This document shows positions 11,989-22,060 of a stretch of DNA of 64,000 nucleotides, piece after piece (position 1 is the first letter of the stretch; every line of letters starts with the position of its first letter). Below the pieces are notes generated by a model, which was not told the origin of the DNA, ran no database searches, and saw only the letters and a list, made by a program, of their open reading frames with translations. This stretch comes from Astragalus membranaceus (taxonomy: Eukaryota; Streptophyta; Magnoliopsida; Fabales; Fabaceae). The stretch is taken from contig CM076848.1 of assembly GCA_039519185.1 (NCBI GenBank), forward strand, positions 121,410,989-121,474,988. Direction: 5' to 3'. The position numbers were made by a program, and so were the translations under genes.

Positions 11989-14900
11989 CACAAGAGTACT
12001 ACATGCAGGTCTGATGAGAGGGTTTGCTACCGTTGTGGTAAAAAGGGTCATATGGCAGCCGAGTGTAAGGTCAAGGATGTGGTGTGTTTCAACTGTGGTG
12101 AGTCTGGGCATATCAGTACAAAGTGTACAAAGCCGAAGAAGGAAAGGTCTACTGGGAAGGTATTTGCATTGGCAGGAGAGGAGCCTGATGATAATGATGG
12201 TCTGATTAGAGGTACGTGTTTTATTAATGGTACTTCTCTGAAATCTCTTATTGATACTGGTGCTACCCATTGTTTTATATCTATTGATTGTTGTAAAAGA
12301 TTGGGTCTTGTTTTATCTGCTATGTGTGGGGATATGGTTGTCGATACTCCTGCGAAGGGGTCGGTGATTACGTCCCAGGTGTGTTCTCAGTGTCCCGTGT
12401 CGATCTTCGGCAGGGACTTTATTGTGAATTTTGTCTGCTTGCCGTTGAGAGGTCTGGATGTAATCTTAGGCATTGATTGGTTAGAGAATAATCACGTTCA
12501 TATCAACTGTCGTAGCAAGTCGGTTAGTTTCGGTGAAGAAAATTCTGTTTTGGTATCTGCCGGTCAGTTGAAGAAGTTGAAGAAAGAAGGAGTTCAGTTA
12601 TTTGCGTTGATGGCTTCGTTGTCTACTGAGAGTCAGGCTGTTATTGAAGAACTGAAAGTGGTGCGCGAGTTTCTTGAAGTTTTTCCTGATGAAATTCCGA
12701 GTGTGCCACCGGAAAGAGAAGTTGAGTTTTCGATTGATCTTGTACCTGGTACGAGGCCTGTGTCTATGGCACCGTACAGAATGTCGGCGTCGGAATTGTT
12801 TGAGTTGAAGACGCAACTTGAAGAATTGCTTGAGAAAAAGTTTGTGAGACCGAGTGTATCACCGTGGGGAGCTCCGGGATTGTTAGTGAAGAAGAAAGAT
12901 GGGAGCATGAGGTTATGTGTGGACTATCGTCAGTTGAATAAGGTAACTATCAAGAATAAGTATCCGCTTCCGAGGATCGACGATCTGATGGATCAGTTAG
13001 TGGGTGCTCGTGTTTTCAGCAAAATTGATTTGAGGTCCGGGTATCATCAAATTAAAGTAAAGGATGAGGATGTTCAGAAGACGGCGTTCAGGACGAGGTA
13101 TGGGCATTATGAATATTCAGTGATGCCGTTCGGTGTGACCAATGCTCCTGGTGTATTTATGGAATATATGAACCGTATTTTCCATAATTACCTAGATCGG
13201 TTTGTGGTGATCTTCATAGATGAAATTCTAGTTTATTCTAAGTCAGAGGAAGAACATGCTGAGCATCTGAAGACAGTGTTAGGAGTTCTGAAAGAGAAAA
13301 AGTTGTATGCTAAGTTATCGAAGTGTGAATTCTGGCTGAAAGAAGTGAGTTTCCTTGGGCACGTGATTTCTGGTAATGGTATTGCGGTTGATCCGGCAAA
13401 AGTAGAAGCAGTGTTGGAGTGGGAGGCTCCGAAGTCCGCAACAGAGATTAGAAGCTTTTTGGGTTTGGCTGGGTACTACAGGAGGTTCATCGAGGGTTTT
13501 TCCAAGTTGGCCCTTCCGTTGACTCAGTTGACTTGCAAGGGTAAAGTTTTTGTTTGGGATGCTCGGTGTGAGGAAAGTTTTATGGAACTGAAAAAGAGAT
13601 TGACGACGTCACCTGTTTTGACGTTGCCTAATCCAGAGGAACCGTTCGTTGTATATTGTGACTCTTCGAAAATGGGTCTTGGTGGTGTGCTGATGCAAGA
13701 TGGGAAAGTCGTTGCGTATGCGTCGAGGCAGTTGCGGGTTCATGAGAAAAATTACCCTACGCATGATTTGGAATTGGCTGCTGTGGTATTTGTGCTTAAG
13801 ATTTGGAGGCACTACCTTTATGGTTCGAGGTTCGAAGTGTTCAGTGATCATAAGAGTCTAAAGTATCTGTTCGATCAGAAAGAGTTGAATATGAGACAGC
13901 ATCGGTGGTTGGAGCTCTTGAAGGATTATGACTTTGGTTTGAACTATCATCCCGGCAAGGCTAATGTCGTGGCTGATGCTTTAAGCAGAAAGTCTTTGCA
14001 TATGTCGGCAATGATGGTGAAAGAATTAGAGTTGATCGAGGAATTCAGGGATTTGAGCTTGGTTTGTAAAATGACACCTCGCAGTGTCAAGCTGGGAATG
14101 TTAAGGATCGATAATGATTTCCTGGGCAGCATCAGGGAAGCTCAGAAAACAGATGTCAAGTTAGTAGATTTAATTAATGGGGTTGGTCAATCTGAAGATG
14201 AAGATTTCAAATTAGATTCCAGTGGTGTGTTGAGGTTTCGGGGTAGGATCTGTGTTCCGGATGATGAGGAGATGAGAAAGGCAATTTTAGAGGAGGGTCA
14301 CCGTAGCAAGTTGAGTATCCATCCTGGAGCGACGAAAATGTATCAAGATCTGAAAAAGATGTTTTGGTGGTATGGTATGAAGAGAGATGTGGCGCAGTTT
14401 GTGTATGCCTGTTTGACCTGTCAGAAATCTAAGGTTGAGCATCAGAAGCCTGCAGGGTTAATGCAACCGTTGGAAGTTCCAGAGTGGAAGTGGGATAGCA
14501 TAGCGATGGATTTTGTGACGGGATTGCCGAATACAGTTAAGGGTCATGACGCTATTTGGGTGATCGTTGATAGGTTAACGAAGTCTGCTCACTTTATTCC
14601 TATTAATATCACTTACCCGGTGTCGAGGTTGGCAGAGGTCTATGTCAAAGAAATTGTGAAGTTGCACGGTGTTCCGAAGAGTATTGTGTCAGATAGGGAT
14701 CCGAGGTTCACTTCTGAGTTCTGGACGGGTTTGCAGAAGGAATTGGGTTCAAAGTTAAAAATGAGTTCGGCGTATCATCCTAAGACAGACGGTCAGTCAG
14801 AGAGGACAATTCAGTCGTTGGAGGATTTGTTGAGGGCTTGTGTATTGGAACAGCGGGGTTCATGGGATTCCTACCTTGCGTTGATTGAGTTTACCTATAA

Positions 14901-15573
14901 CAACAGTTACCATTCCAGTATCGGGATGGCGCCGTTTGAAGCATTGTATGGTCGAAAGTGTAGGACGCCATTGTGTTGGTATGAGTCGGGAGAGAGTGTA
15001 GTGTTGGGACCGGAGATTGTCCGGGAGACTACGGAGAAGATCAAGATGATCCGTGAAAAGATGAAGGCTTCGCAGAGTCGTCAGAAGAGTTATCATGACA
15101 AGCGGAGGAAGGATTTAGAGTTTCAGGAGGGTGAGCATGTGTTCTTGAGGGTTTCTCCTATTACCGGTGTTGGTCGAGCGTTGAAATCAAAGAAGCTCAC
15201 TCATCGATTTGTTGGCCCTTATCAGATTTCTGAAAGAATCGGAAATGTGGCTTATAGAGTGGCTTTACCGCCAAATCTTTCAAATTTGCACGACGTGTTT
15301 CATGTGTCGCAACTTCGAAAGTATGTGTCGGATCCATCTCATGTGATCCATATGGATGATGTGAAGGTGCGGGATAATCTCACTGTGGAGACGATGCCCG
15401 TACGGATTGAGGATCGGGAAGTGAAAGCGCTTAGAGGCAAAGAGATTGCATTAGTGAAAGTGGTTTGGCTAGGAGCTGCCGGCGAGAGTATGACTTGGGA
15501 GCTGGAGAGCAGGATGCGAGAGTCCTACCCAGAATTATTTGATCAGGTAAATTTCGAGGATGAAATATTCTAA
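11989..15573 (+). CDS. pol: Element A gag end plus Pol polyprotein (protease, RT, RNase H, integrase, chromodomain-like tail)
   Basis: This continues the gag frame after solo LTR B and has no internal stop for 1194 codons. Counting residues from 11971: zinc knuckles CYRCGKKGHMAAEC (19-32) and CFNCGESGHISTKC (39-52); aspartic protease LIDTGATH (95-97 active site); RT about 250-460 with LVKKKDGSMRLCVDYRQL and MPFGVTNAPGVF; RNase H about 555-670 (VVYCDSSKMGLGG, FSDHKSLKYLF, ADALSR); integrase from about 777 with the His-Cys zinc site (HRSKLSIHPG, CLTCQKSK) and D,D,E residues in MDFVTGLP, VSDRDPRFTS and SERTIQ; a tail LVKVVWLG...TWELESRMRESYPELF at about 1160-1190. The RT catalytic box reads FIDEILVYS (codon 13222-13224 GAA), not FIDD as in E and H, which likely kills RT. 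B also cuts it off from the gag start, so no full polyprotein is made. Confidence 0.9.
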   Translation, partial: HKSTTCRSDERVCYRCGKKGHMAAECKVKDVVCFNCGESGHISTKCTKPKKERSTGKVFALAGEEPDDNDGLIRGTCFINGTSLKSLIDTGATHCFISIDCCKRLGLVLSAMCGDMVVDTPAKGSVITSQVCSQCPVSIFGRDFIVNFVCLPLRGLDVILGIDWLENNHVHINCRSKSVSFGEENSVLVSAGQLKKLKKEGVQLFALMASLSTESQAVIEELKVVREFLEVFPDEIPSVPPEREVEFSIDLVPGTRPVSMAPYRMSASELFELKTQLEELLEKKFVRPSVSPWGAPGLLVKKKDGSMRLCVDYRQLNKVTIKNKYPLPRIDDLMDQLVGARVFSKIDLRSGYHQIKVKDEDVQKTAFRTRYGHYEYSVMPFGVTNAPGVFMEYMNRIFHNYLDRFVVIFIDEILVYSKSEEEHAEHLKTVLGVLKEKKLYAKLSKCEFWLKEVSFLGHVISGNGIAVDPAKVEAVLEWEAPKSATEIRSFLGLAGYYRRFIEGFSKLALPLTQLTCKGKVFVWDARCEESFMELKKRLTTSPVLTLPNPEEPFVVYCDSSKMGLGGVLMQDGKVVAYASRQLRVHEKNYPTHDLELAAVVFVLKIWRHYLYGSRFEVFSDHKSLKYLFDQKELNMRQHRWLELLKDYDFGLNYHPGKANVVADALSRKSLHMSAMMVKELELIEEFRDLSLVCKMTPRSVKLGMLRIDNDFLGSIREAQKTDVKLVDLINGVGQSEDEDFKLDSSGVLRFRGRICVPDDEEMRKAILEEGHRSKLSIHPGATKMYQDLKKMFWWYGMKRDVAQFVYACLTCQKSKVEHQKPAGLMQPLEVPEWKWDSIAMDFVTGLPNTVKGHDAIWVIVDRLTKSAHFIPINITYPVSRLAEVYVKEIVKLHGVPKSIVSDRDPRFTSEFWTGLQKELGSKLKMSSAYHPKTDGQSERTIQSLEDLLRACVLEQRGSWDSYLALIEFTYNNSYHSSIGMAPFEALYGRKCRTPLCWYESGESVVLGPEIVRETTEKIKMIREKMKASQSRQKSYHDKRRKDLEFQEGEHVFLRVSPITGVGRALKSKKLTHRFVGPYQISERIGNVAYRVALPPNLSNLHDVFHVSQLRKYVSDPSHVIHMDDVKVRDNLTVETMPVRIEDREVKALRGKEIALVKVVWLGAAGESMTWELESRMRESYPELFDQVNFEDEIF

Positions 15574-15585
15574 GTGGGGGAGAGT
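15571..15585 (+). promoter_or_regulatory. Element A polypurine tract
   Basis: TAAGTGGGGGAGAGT overlaps the pol stop codon and abuts the 3' LTR. It is the expected plus-strand primer site. Confidence 0.9.
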
Positions 15586-18050
15586 TGTAACACCCTAATT
15601 ACTTAATTAATTTATTTAATTAAGTAGTTAGGCATTTAATTAATTTACTGAGTATAATTTAATTATTAGAAATTATATTAATATGTGTAGGTGGTATCAG
15701 AAGGTGGAGGTGCCAAATTAAATGGACTTGGGCTTAAGTGAGAAGCCCAAGCCCATGACTCAAGTCATAAGCGAAGTGGCCAAGCGCATAGGGGGTTAGG
15801 GTTGTTGCTAGTTGTTGCGAAATTGAGAAAGAGAGAAAGGAAGAGAGGAGCGTGAGAAAGAGTGAGAGCAAGGGCGGCCAAGAAAGGGAGAATTCGAAGA
15901 TCAAGAGGAAGGGGATCTCCGTTGTTGCTGTGGCTCTATAGGTGACTACTCCTAGGGTTCAAGCTCTTCTTCTTTGAAAGGTTAGGGGAGCTCTATCCTT
16001 CCGTCTAATAGATCTCATGATAGGTCCTAGATCTAAGGTTTATACTAGATCCATGTTGTTCTTGATGTTCTTTTAGGTTTCTTGATGTTCTTGATGATCT
16101 TGATGTTCTTGATGTTAATTTTTATATATTCATATATGTATATGCGAATTTGATCCATTACTTGAGTATGATCTATGATTTTGCCTTATTAATGGTGATA
16201 TGCGCATGTGTTGGGAGCCCATAATTTTGATTTATGTGTTTGGCTTGTTGGTGATGAGGTCGCATAGGTGATTGTAGATGCTTGGGCGCCTAGGGCGCCA
16301 TGATGATGTTGGTGATGTTTTACAATGAGTTTTGGTGATCTTGAATAAAATAAGTGCATTTTTGGATGCTGAAAAATATGAATTTTGATACTTTAAAATT
16401 GTTAGGAATCAATTTTTAGTGTTGAAAAGTTGCTGGAAAAATTCTGGATTTTGTTGTTGCTGTAAGGGCGCCAGGCGCCTGGGTGTTGCCCAATGTTGTG
16501 TGGCTGGGCGCTGGGTGCCAGCGCTGGGCGCTGAGCGCCCATGCGCGTGTGTGTGTGTGTTGCGCCAAGGCGCTGGGCGCCCGACTGTGCGCGTGTGTTG
16601 CGCCAAGGCGCTGGGCGCCATGCGCTGGGCGCTGAGCGCCCGGGTGTGTGTGTGTGTGCGTGTGTTGCATTTTGCTAGGCGCTGGGCGCTGGGTGCCCAT
16701 GGCGCCAGTTTTCAGGATGTTTCAAATTATTTTCGAAAACTGTTTTCGCTATATCTTTTGACTCGAATATCCGTTTTGAACGATTCAAAAAGCGTTGTGA
16801 AGCATTTTCCGTTGCCTATCTGTGTATTCCCTTTTTAAAAATAAAAATTTATAATTTCAGAAGGTTGCTGGGGCGCCCCAAGTGGCTGTTCCCGGTGATC
16901 GTTGCTGTGACAATGAAAAGGTATTTTTGGTGTCTTTAAAAACTCTCTTTGAGTACGACCAGTGATTTTTAACGAAGTGGTGTCAAAAATGATGATTTTG
17001 ACGATGATGCCCCTAATGGCTAGTTAAATGACTGTTTTGCCCTTGGTGGCCAATATTAAATATAATGACGTGTAAATGACGATGATGCCCTTGGTGGCTA
17101 GTAAATGACGTTTTTGCCCTTAGTGGCTATTGTTTGAGCTGATTATATTTATTGTATAAGTGACGATGAAAACCCAGTGACGTTTGAGGCCCGAAAGGCT
17201 AAATGATGTTAAGGTCTAAATGGCCAAATGACGTTGTGTGTTGATTGTGGATTTGACAGGTGCTGCGCTCCTTGTGAGCAACCGGTAAGTGACGAGTCAC
17301 ATAGTTGACTATGATTTGGGTAATTGTGTAATTGTGTGTTGTGAGTGGTGCATGTCATAGTGTCTCATGCCCATATGCATAAACCCAGTGACGTTTTTGA
17401 GGCCTGAGTGGCTAAGTGACGATGAGGCCTTAAGGGCTAAGCGACGTTTGTGAAAAGGTACCTCATGCATATGCCCGTGAGTGGGTTGCATTTCATATGC
17501 CTACATAACATGAAATGAGTTATTGTAAGTGAAGCGAATGATGATTGTAATGTGAATATTTAGTGTTTTGGATGCAGATTGCTCTAGTGCGTAGCCTACG
17601 ATTAGTACTTACCATATTTTCTATTATATGGATTGAAATGATGCTCACCCTTTCCTCTTTGAATGTTACCCCCGTGTTGGTAACGTGCAGGTGATTCCCA
17701 GTGAAGACTTTAGCTTCACTTCTTGAGTCGAGTCGTCACGCTCTGATACGTAGCACCTGGGGGGACGTATTTGATGCTTTGCTGATGTGCTTAAACTGTT
17801 TTTTTTATACTGTTGATGAGTTGAATAATTTTTCCGCTGCGATGATGTTGGATTTTATGACTTAGTTTCGATGTTTTGAAGTCTCCCTATTGTGGAGTGC
17901 TATGTATTGCACCTTTGACGACGTGCTATTTTATTTGAGACTTGAGGTTTTATTTTGACGTATGTGTGACACCCTCGTGGTGAAATCGAAAATGATTTTT
18001 GAACTCTGATTTTCTTAATTAAAATAAAGGGGTAGAAAGCGGGTGTTACA
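15586..18050 (+). repeat. Element A 3' LTR, complete (2465 bp)
   Basis: It runs TGTAACACCC to GGTGTTACA. In order it holds an AT-rich U3, a GA-rich tract (15826-15915), a weak donor-like site GAAAG|GTTAGG at 15976-15986, a GGCGCC-rich block (16283-16300, 16466-16704), TTTTGACTCGAATATCCG at 16757, an array of GATGATGCCC..AATGGC-type units (16995-17140, 17386-17440) and boxes GCTCTGATAC (17740-17749) and CTCTGAT (18004-18010). Open frames at 16409-16838 arise from the GC-rich repeat. Confidence 0.93.
16466..16704 (+). repeat. GC-rich GGCGCC/GCGCTGGGCGC module in A LTR
   Basis: These are clustered palindromic units such as AAGGCGCTGGGCGCC and GGCGCCAGGCGCC with interspersed TGTGTG runs. It stands out sharply from AT-rich surroundings and is CpG-dense. 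Equivalent blocks occur in C, D and E. Confidence 0.8.
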
Positions 18051-19171
18051 ACAACAACCAACAGGAACTGGCGCCCAGCAACAGGGCGCCTAGCACAACA
18101 GCAGCAAAAATAGACATGGCGCCCAGGAGCAGGGCGCCTAGCACAACACCAACACCAACAGACATGACGCCCAGGAGTAGGGCGCCTAGCACAACAGAAG
18201 CAACAACAGACATGGCGCCTAGGGGCAGGGCGCCTAACACAACAGTAACACAAACAGACTTGGCGCCCAGGAGCAGGGCGCCTAGCACAGCAAGCAACAT
18301 AACACTAGCATAGGGCGCCTAGGGCGCCAGTTTCAGTAGCAACACAGGAACCACACTGGCACAACGACAACAACACCCAGAAACAACACATGACACCACT
18401 GGGCGCCTAGGGCGCCACTTTCAGTGACACACCCCAACACTGGGCGCCTAGGGCGCCAGTTTCAGCGACAGGGGCAACACTTGGCGCCTTTCTCAACAAC
18501 ACCGAAACAACGCTGGGCGCCTAGGGCGCCATTTCCAGCAACATCAAAACAGTATTGGGCGCCTAGGGCGCCACTTCCAGCAACAACCAAGAACAGTGGC
18601 AGGGCGCCCAGGGGCAGGGCGCCGTTTCCCGCAACTAAGACAACAACACCAAATTGCACCAAACCCCAAACACCAAATTTTCACCACGATCAACCAATTG
18701 CAATCATCATGCATACATTCTAACATCGCCAAATAAACACCAAACAAAATCAAAGGGGAAACCTAGAGCCTAACTCCCACATAACCCCCATCATACACCC
18801 TATTATAAAGTAGAACCCACCCTTACCTTAGATTTTTTCGAACACGAGATCCCCTTGCACGAAAACTCCAAAGAACCACAGCAACAAGAGCTCCTCTCCT
18901 CTTTCTCCTTGGTTGCGCTTCCACCCTTCCCTTCTCTCTTCGCAATCCCTCTTTCTTTTTCCTCCAAAAATGCGCAAATACCCAAACCCTAGCTAATGCG
19001 CCTATGCCATTGGGCTCTTGGATCACGGGCCTCCTTCTACTTCTCAGCTTAATTACTAAACACCACTCCCTAATTTAAATGAAACACCGTATTATTATTT
19101 TAATGTAACTATACCAATAAAATACCTAAATAATTTAATTAAATAAATAATTAACTTATTTGGGCGTTACA
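18051..19171 (-). mobile_element. Element D: LTR remnant (minus) that A inserted into
   Basis: It ends TTTGGGCGTTACA, the terminal form of C-type LTRs read in reverse, and carries the same parts in the same order: a GGCGCC-rich block (18068-18630), the donor-like AAGGTAAGG on minus (18821-18830) and a GA-rich tract on minus (about 18890-18965). Its other part lies left of the window. Whether it was a solo LTR or part of a full element cannot be decided here. The reading frames at 18116-18723 follow the GC-rich repeat. Confidence 0.75.
18068..18630 (-). repeat. GC-rich repeat block of D, units GGGCGCCTAGGGCGCCA
   Basis: There are at least ten units built on GGGCGCCTAGGGCGCC separated by spacers such as GTTTCAGCAACA and AACACAACA. 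The core is near-palindromic, so each can form a hairpin. It is the densest such array in the window. Confidence 0.85.
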
Positions 19172-19207
19172 TGTGCTCTACCCTTAGAGGTGAGCTCTGA
19201 TACAAAT
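19172..19207 (-). mobile_element. Copia leader scrap with primer site
   Basis: On the minus strand ATTTGTATCAGAGCTC (19192-19207) follows a CA-terminated LTR end, the arrangement of a Ty1/copia primer site (consensus TGGTATCAGAGC, with one lost G). Only 36 bp remain before D begins. Confidence 0.5.
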
Positions 19208-19500
19208 TGAAGTGACTAAGTCACACAAGAAGGGGAGTTGAATTGTGTGCACTTTTAAAATTTGAGACCTGAAACCTTCTTGAAATTATATTCTCAATAT
19301 AAACTTGGAAATGAGAAGGTAAGAATTAATAGTAAACTCAACATAGGAATTAACGATAAGAGGGTCTACAAAGAGCCTGGGCACAACGCACTTCAAATGT
19401 ACGAAGTTGCTACACGACAAGAAGATTGACTCTAACAAAAGAGCACAATCTAACCATAAGCATCGTGGATACTATTTTATGAATGTGTTATATATTGACA
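19208..19500 (-). repeat. Probable Ty1/copia LTR remnant
   Basis: The plus-strand start TGAAGTGACTAAGTCACAC is the 3' end of a copia LTR read in reverse and sits beside a copia primer site. The far end is uncertain; TTGACA at 19495-19500 would give a TG...CA LTR of about 293 bp. No coding sequence. Confidence 0.45.
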
Positions 19501-19934
19501 TGCCTACTTGAAGTTGTAGAAAAGTCCCTTCCGATGAATCGGTCGACACCTTGGAAGAATCGGTCTATAGAAAATGCGGTCGACACCTTGGAAGAATCGG
19601 AGCCTATGGCTTATGTACTGATTTCCATTACTTCGGCTCGGTGCACCTATGCCGAGATGCTATATTATATTAGATCGGCACAACGCATCTGCACACAGGG
19701 TCCCACGCCTTAGCAGATACAGAGTCTTTCGAACACTTGTATTTTCCATTTTATTTCATATTTATATCTCACCTGCAACTATATTGTATTCTCGCTTCTA
19801 TTGTTTCATTTCAGGCACGAGATACACCCAGAGATCCTTGCCGAAGGTCCAGGAAACCAAACAAATAGGTCGTGTCTTCACCGACACCTTTGGACTGATG
19901 CTCGCGTGCAGGACTAATCCATTGCGACCCTGCA

Positions 19935-20290
19935 AAGGAAAGTTGTGGCCTTTCGATGGCCACGCCCTCCGACATCCGAGCTAGATCGGGACGCGACCCG
20001 TAAGCTGCATTAAGTGAGGTCTCCTCGAAAGTCGTGGCCTTTCGATGGCCACGCCCTCTGACATCCGAGCTAGATCGGGCCGCGACCTGTAAGTTGGATT
20101 AAGTGAGGTCTCCTCGAAAGCCGTGGCCTTTCGATGGCCATGCCCTCTGACATCCGAGCTAGATCGGGCCGCGACCCGTACATTGGATTAAGTGAGGTCT
20201 CCTCGAAAGCCATGGCCTTTCGATGGCCACGTCCTCCCTCAGCCAAGCTAAATCTGGGCTGCGACCCATAAGCTGGTAGGGGACGGACTT
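19935..20290 (+). repeat. 89-bp tandem repeat, about four copies
   Basis: The landmark TGGCCTTTCGATGGCCA starts at 19946, 20035, 20124 and 20213, spaced exactly 89 bp. Units share GACATCCGAGCTAGATCGGG and AAGTGAGGTCTCCTCGAAAG with a few substitutions; the last unit diverges. The landmark itself is an inverted repeat (TGGCC...GGCCA). Confidence 0.92.
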
Positions 20291-20934
20291 ACTCCGACCT
20301 CCCTGTTCCCGGGGAGGATAGCCCCCACGACAAGATACCACATTTGTGAAAAGAAAGTAGCATACAAAACAGTAAAGGAAACATCAAATTAAAGACAAGA
20401 CGTAAAAACCTGGATACGGTTGTGTTCTAGGGGGCCACCCCTCGCCAGATATAATTGGTATAGGATCAATTTGGCATTCCACATCTCGGAGACCTGATAA
20501 TCGTTGCTGACGTCTGCCCATGAGGTTGTTTTTTTTTACGCAGGCATTAATTTCGCTTGATGAGCCTACGTGAAGATGTTGTATTACATTACATCGGCAC
20601 AAGGCACTTGCACCCAGAGTGATGCGCCTTAGCAGATACAGAGTGTTTGGAACACTTATGTAACAGAGTGTTCGGAACATTGGTGTTTCCCACTTCATTT
20701 CAATTTTATATCACACCTACAAATATCATGTACGCTCGCATCAGTTGTTTCATTTCAGGTACGGGGTGCACCCAAAGATCCTTGCTAAGTGCGCAAGAAA
20801 TCGAGTAGTCGGTTAGATACAGAGTACCCTTTAGCAGAGGATATGAGGCTGTGAAGACATGTCATTAATCCGGCTCTAGACACCTGCGTGAAGGTGCTAA
20901 GCCTCATCGGTCCATCGACGAGTTGACCTTCGTC

Positions 20935-21365
20935 GAGGATTCAGGTGACTTTAAAGGTAGTCGCTCCTGGCTTTGATTTGAGTTAGGCCGAGCCGAGTCT
21001 TGGAAAACTGAATTAAAGGAGGGCCGGTCTTGTGACCATCTCGACTTTCAGGCGACTTTATAGGTAGCCACTCCTTGCTTTGATTCGAGTTAGGCCGAGC
21101 GAAGTCTTGGGAAACTGAATCAAAGGAGGGCCGGTCTCGTGACCATCTCGACTTTCAGGCGATTTTAAAGTTAGTCGCTCCTCACTGTGATTCTAGTTAG
21201 ACCGAGCCGATTCTTGGGAAACTGAATCAAAGGAGGGCCGGTCTCGCGACCATCTCGACTTTTAGGCGACTTTAAAGGTAGTTGCCCTCGCTTTGATTCG
21301 AGTTGGGCCGAGCCGAGTCTTGGAAATTTGAATCAAAGGAGGCCCGGTCTCATGACCATCTCGAC
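20935..21365 (+). repeat. 107-bp tandem repeat, about four copies
   Basis: GACCATCTCGAC falls at 21034, 21141, 21248 and 21354, a period of 106-107 bp. Units share TTTAAAGGTAGTCGCTCC, GAGTTAGGCCGAGCCGAG and AATCAAAGGAGGGCCGGTC. Its last one and a half units are repeated at 40842-41020 as part of the 416-bp duplication. Confidence 0.9.
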
Positions 21366-21604
21366 TCGATAGTAACAACGTTAGAGGAAAACACAAAGTC
21401 GATAAATTGCGCCAAAGGAGGATGAAGTCACGCGTCAGCCTTTCTGCCTAGGATAATTTTCATGGTCATGTTGTGGTTATAGAACCGACATACGGCTGAG
21501 AAATTAAATCTAAGTGAAGGAAAGAGCTTCGTTGCACATGTATACCGGGGGCTATGTGTTTCCAAAGAGAATCGGTATCAGTTTGATTCTCTTCCTCATC
21601 TTGG
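21189..21604 (+). repeat. 416-bp flanking duplication, left copy
   Basis: It matches 40842-41257 base for base in length with only a few substitutions (for example AGACC/AGGCC near its start, CTGCCTAGG/CTGACTTGG). It spans from GATTCTAGTTAG to CCTCATCTTGG and abuts the start of the F left LTR. Confidence 0.92.
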
Positions 21605-22058
21605 GTGTTTTCCAAAATAATTAGTAGAATTATTTGGGTGTTAAACCAATTAAACCAATTTAGTACTTAACTGGTAAATTTATCGAGTGCTAAAATTATT
21701 TATTTGTTGTCATCGGATCGTTAACCGGATAATACGGACCAAGGAAGTTTTGGAATCGAAATAGGAGATTTCGATCAATATAGTAATTTGACCACGTTAC
21801 AACTTAAATAATAAATATATATATATGTATACGGGTGTGTGTGTGAGAGGAGAAAGAATTAATTAAAAGGAAAGAAAAGAAAGAAAGAGGGGCGAGAAAC
21901 AGAGAGGAGAAGAAAAAAGGAAAAGAAGAGAGAAAGAATGGGGGAGGAGGAAGAAGAGGAAAAAGGAAGGGTTTACGCTCATCGAAACGACTTCCTTCCA
22001 ACACGAAAAACGCTCAGCGTTACTCCCTCTTCGATTTGGTACCAACATCAACATCATC

Positions 22059-22060
<2 letters not shown>

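Larger units (their letters stand above)
1..18050 (+). mobile_element. Element A: Ty3/gypsy chromovirus, 5' LTR cut by window edge, interrupted by B and C
   Basis: Parts in order are the 5' LTR remainder (1-660), primer site (665-676), gag start (772), pol end (15573), polypurine tract and a full 3' LTR (15586-18050). Solo LTR B (1558-11983) splits gag. Without it, gag-pol is one uninterrupted reading frame of about 1456 codons. The two LTR copies differ at roughly a dozen sites over the 660 bp that can be compared, more than in C, E or H, so A is older than its passengers. A lies inside LTR remnant D, and the D sequence resumes at 18051. The left target duplication is outside the window. The long LTR, fused gag-pol and C-terminal tail fit the Tekay/Del chromoviruses; that lineage call is by recalled similarity only. 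Confidence 0.9.
19501..21605 (+). mobile_element. Element X (left part): non-coding, tandem-repeat-rich, probable Tat/Ogre-like 3' region
   Basis: There is no convincing reading frame. It contains an 89-bp tandem array (19935-20290), a 107-bp tandem array (20935-21365), and a diverged long-range duplication in which about 19640-19850 resembles 20575-20800 (shared ATCGGCACAA, CTTAGCAGATACAGAGT, GTTTCATTTCAGG). The unit GGTCGACACCTTGGAAGAATCGG occurs twice at about 19540-19602. It continues at 41258 beyond F and at 50963 beyond H, ending in a purine tract and LTR start. Tandem arrays in a 3' untranslated region are typical of Ogre elements; the family call is inference. Confidence 0.5.

Noticed and set aside
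18116..18723. Pro/Arg/Ala-rich frames in D
   Set aside because: They follow the GGCGCC array in two frames and both strands; no gene structure.
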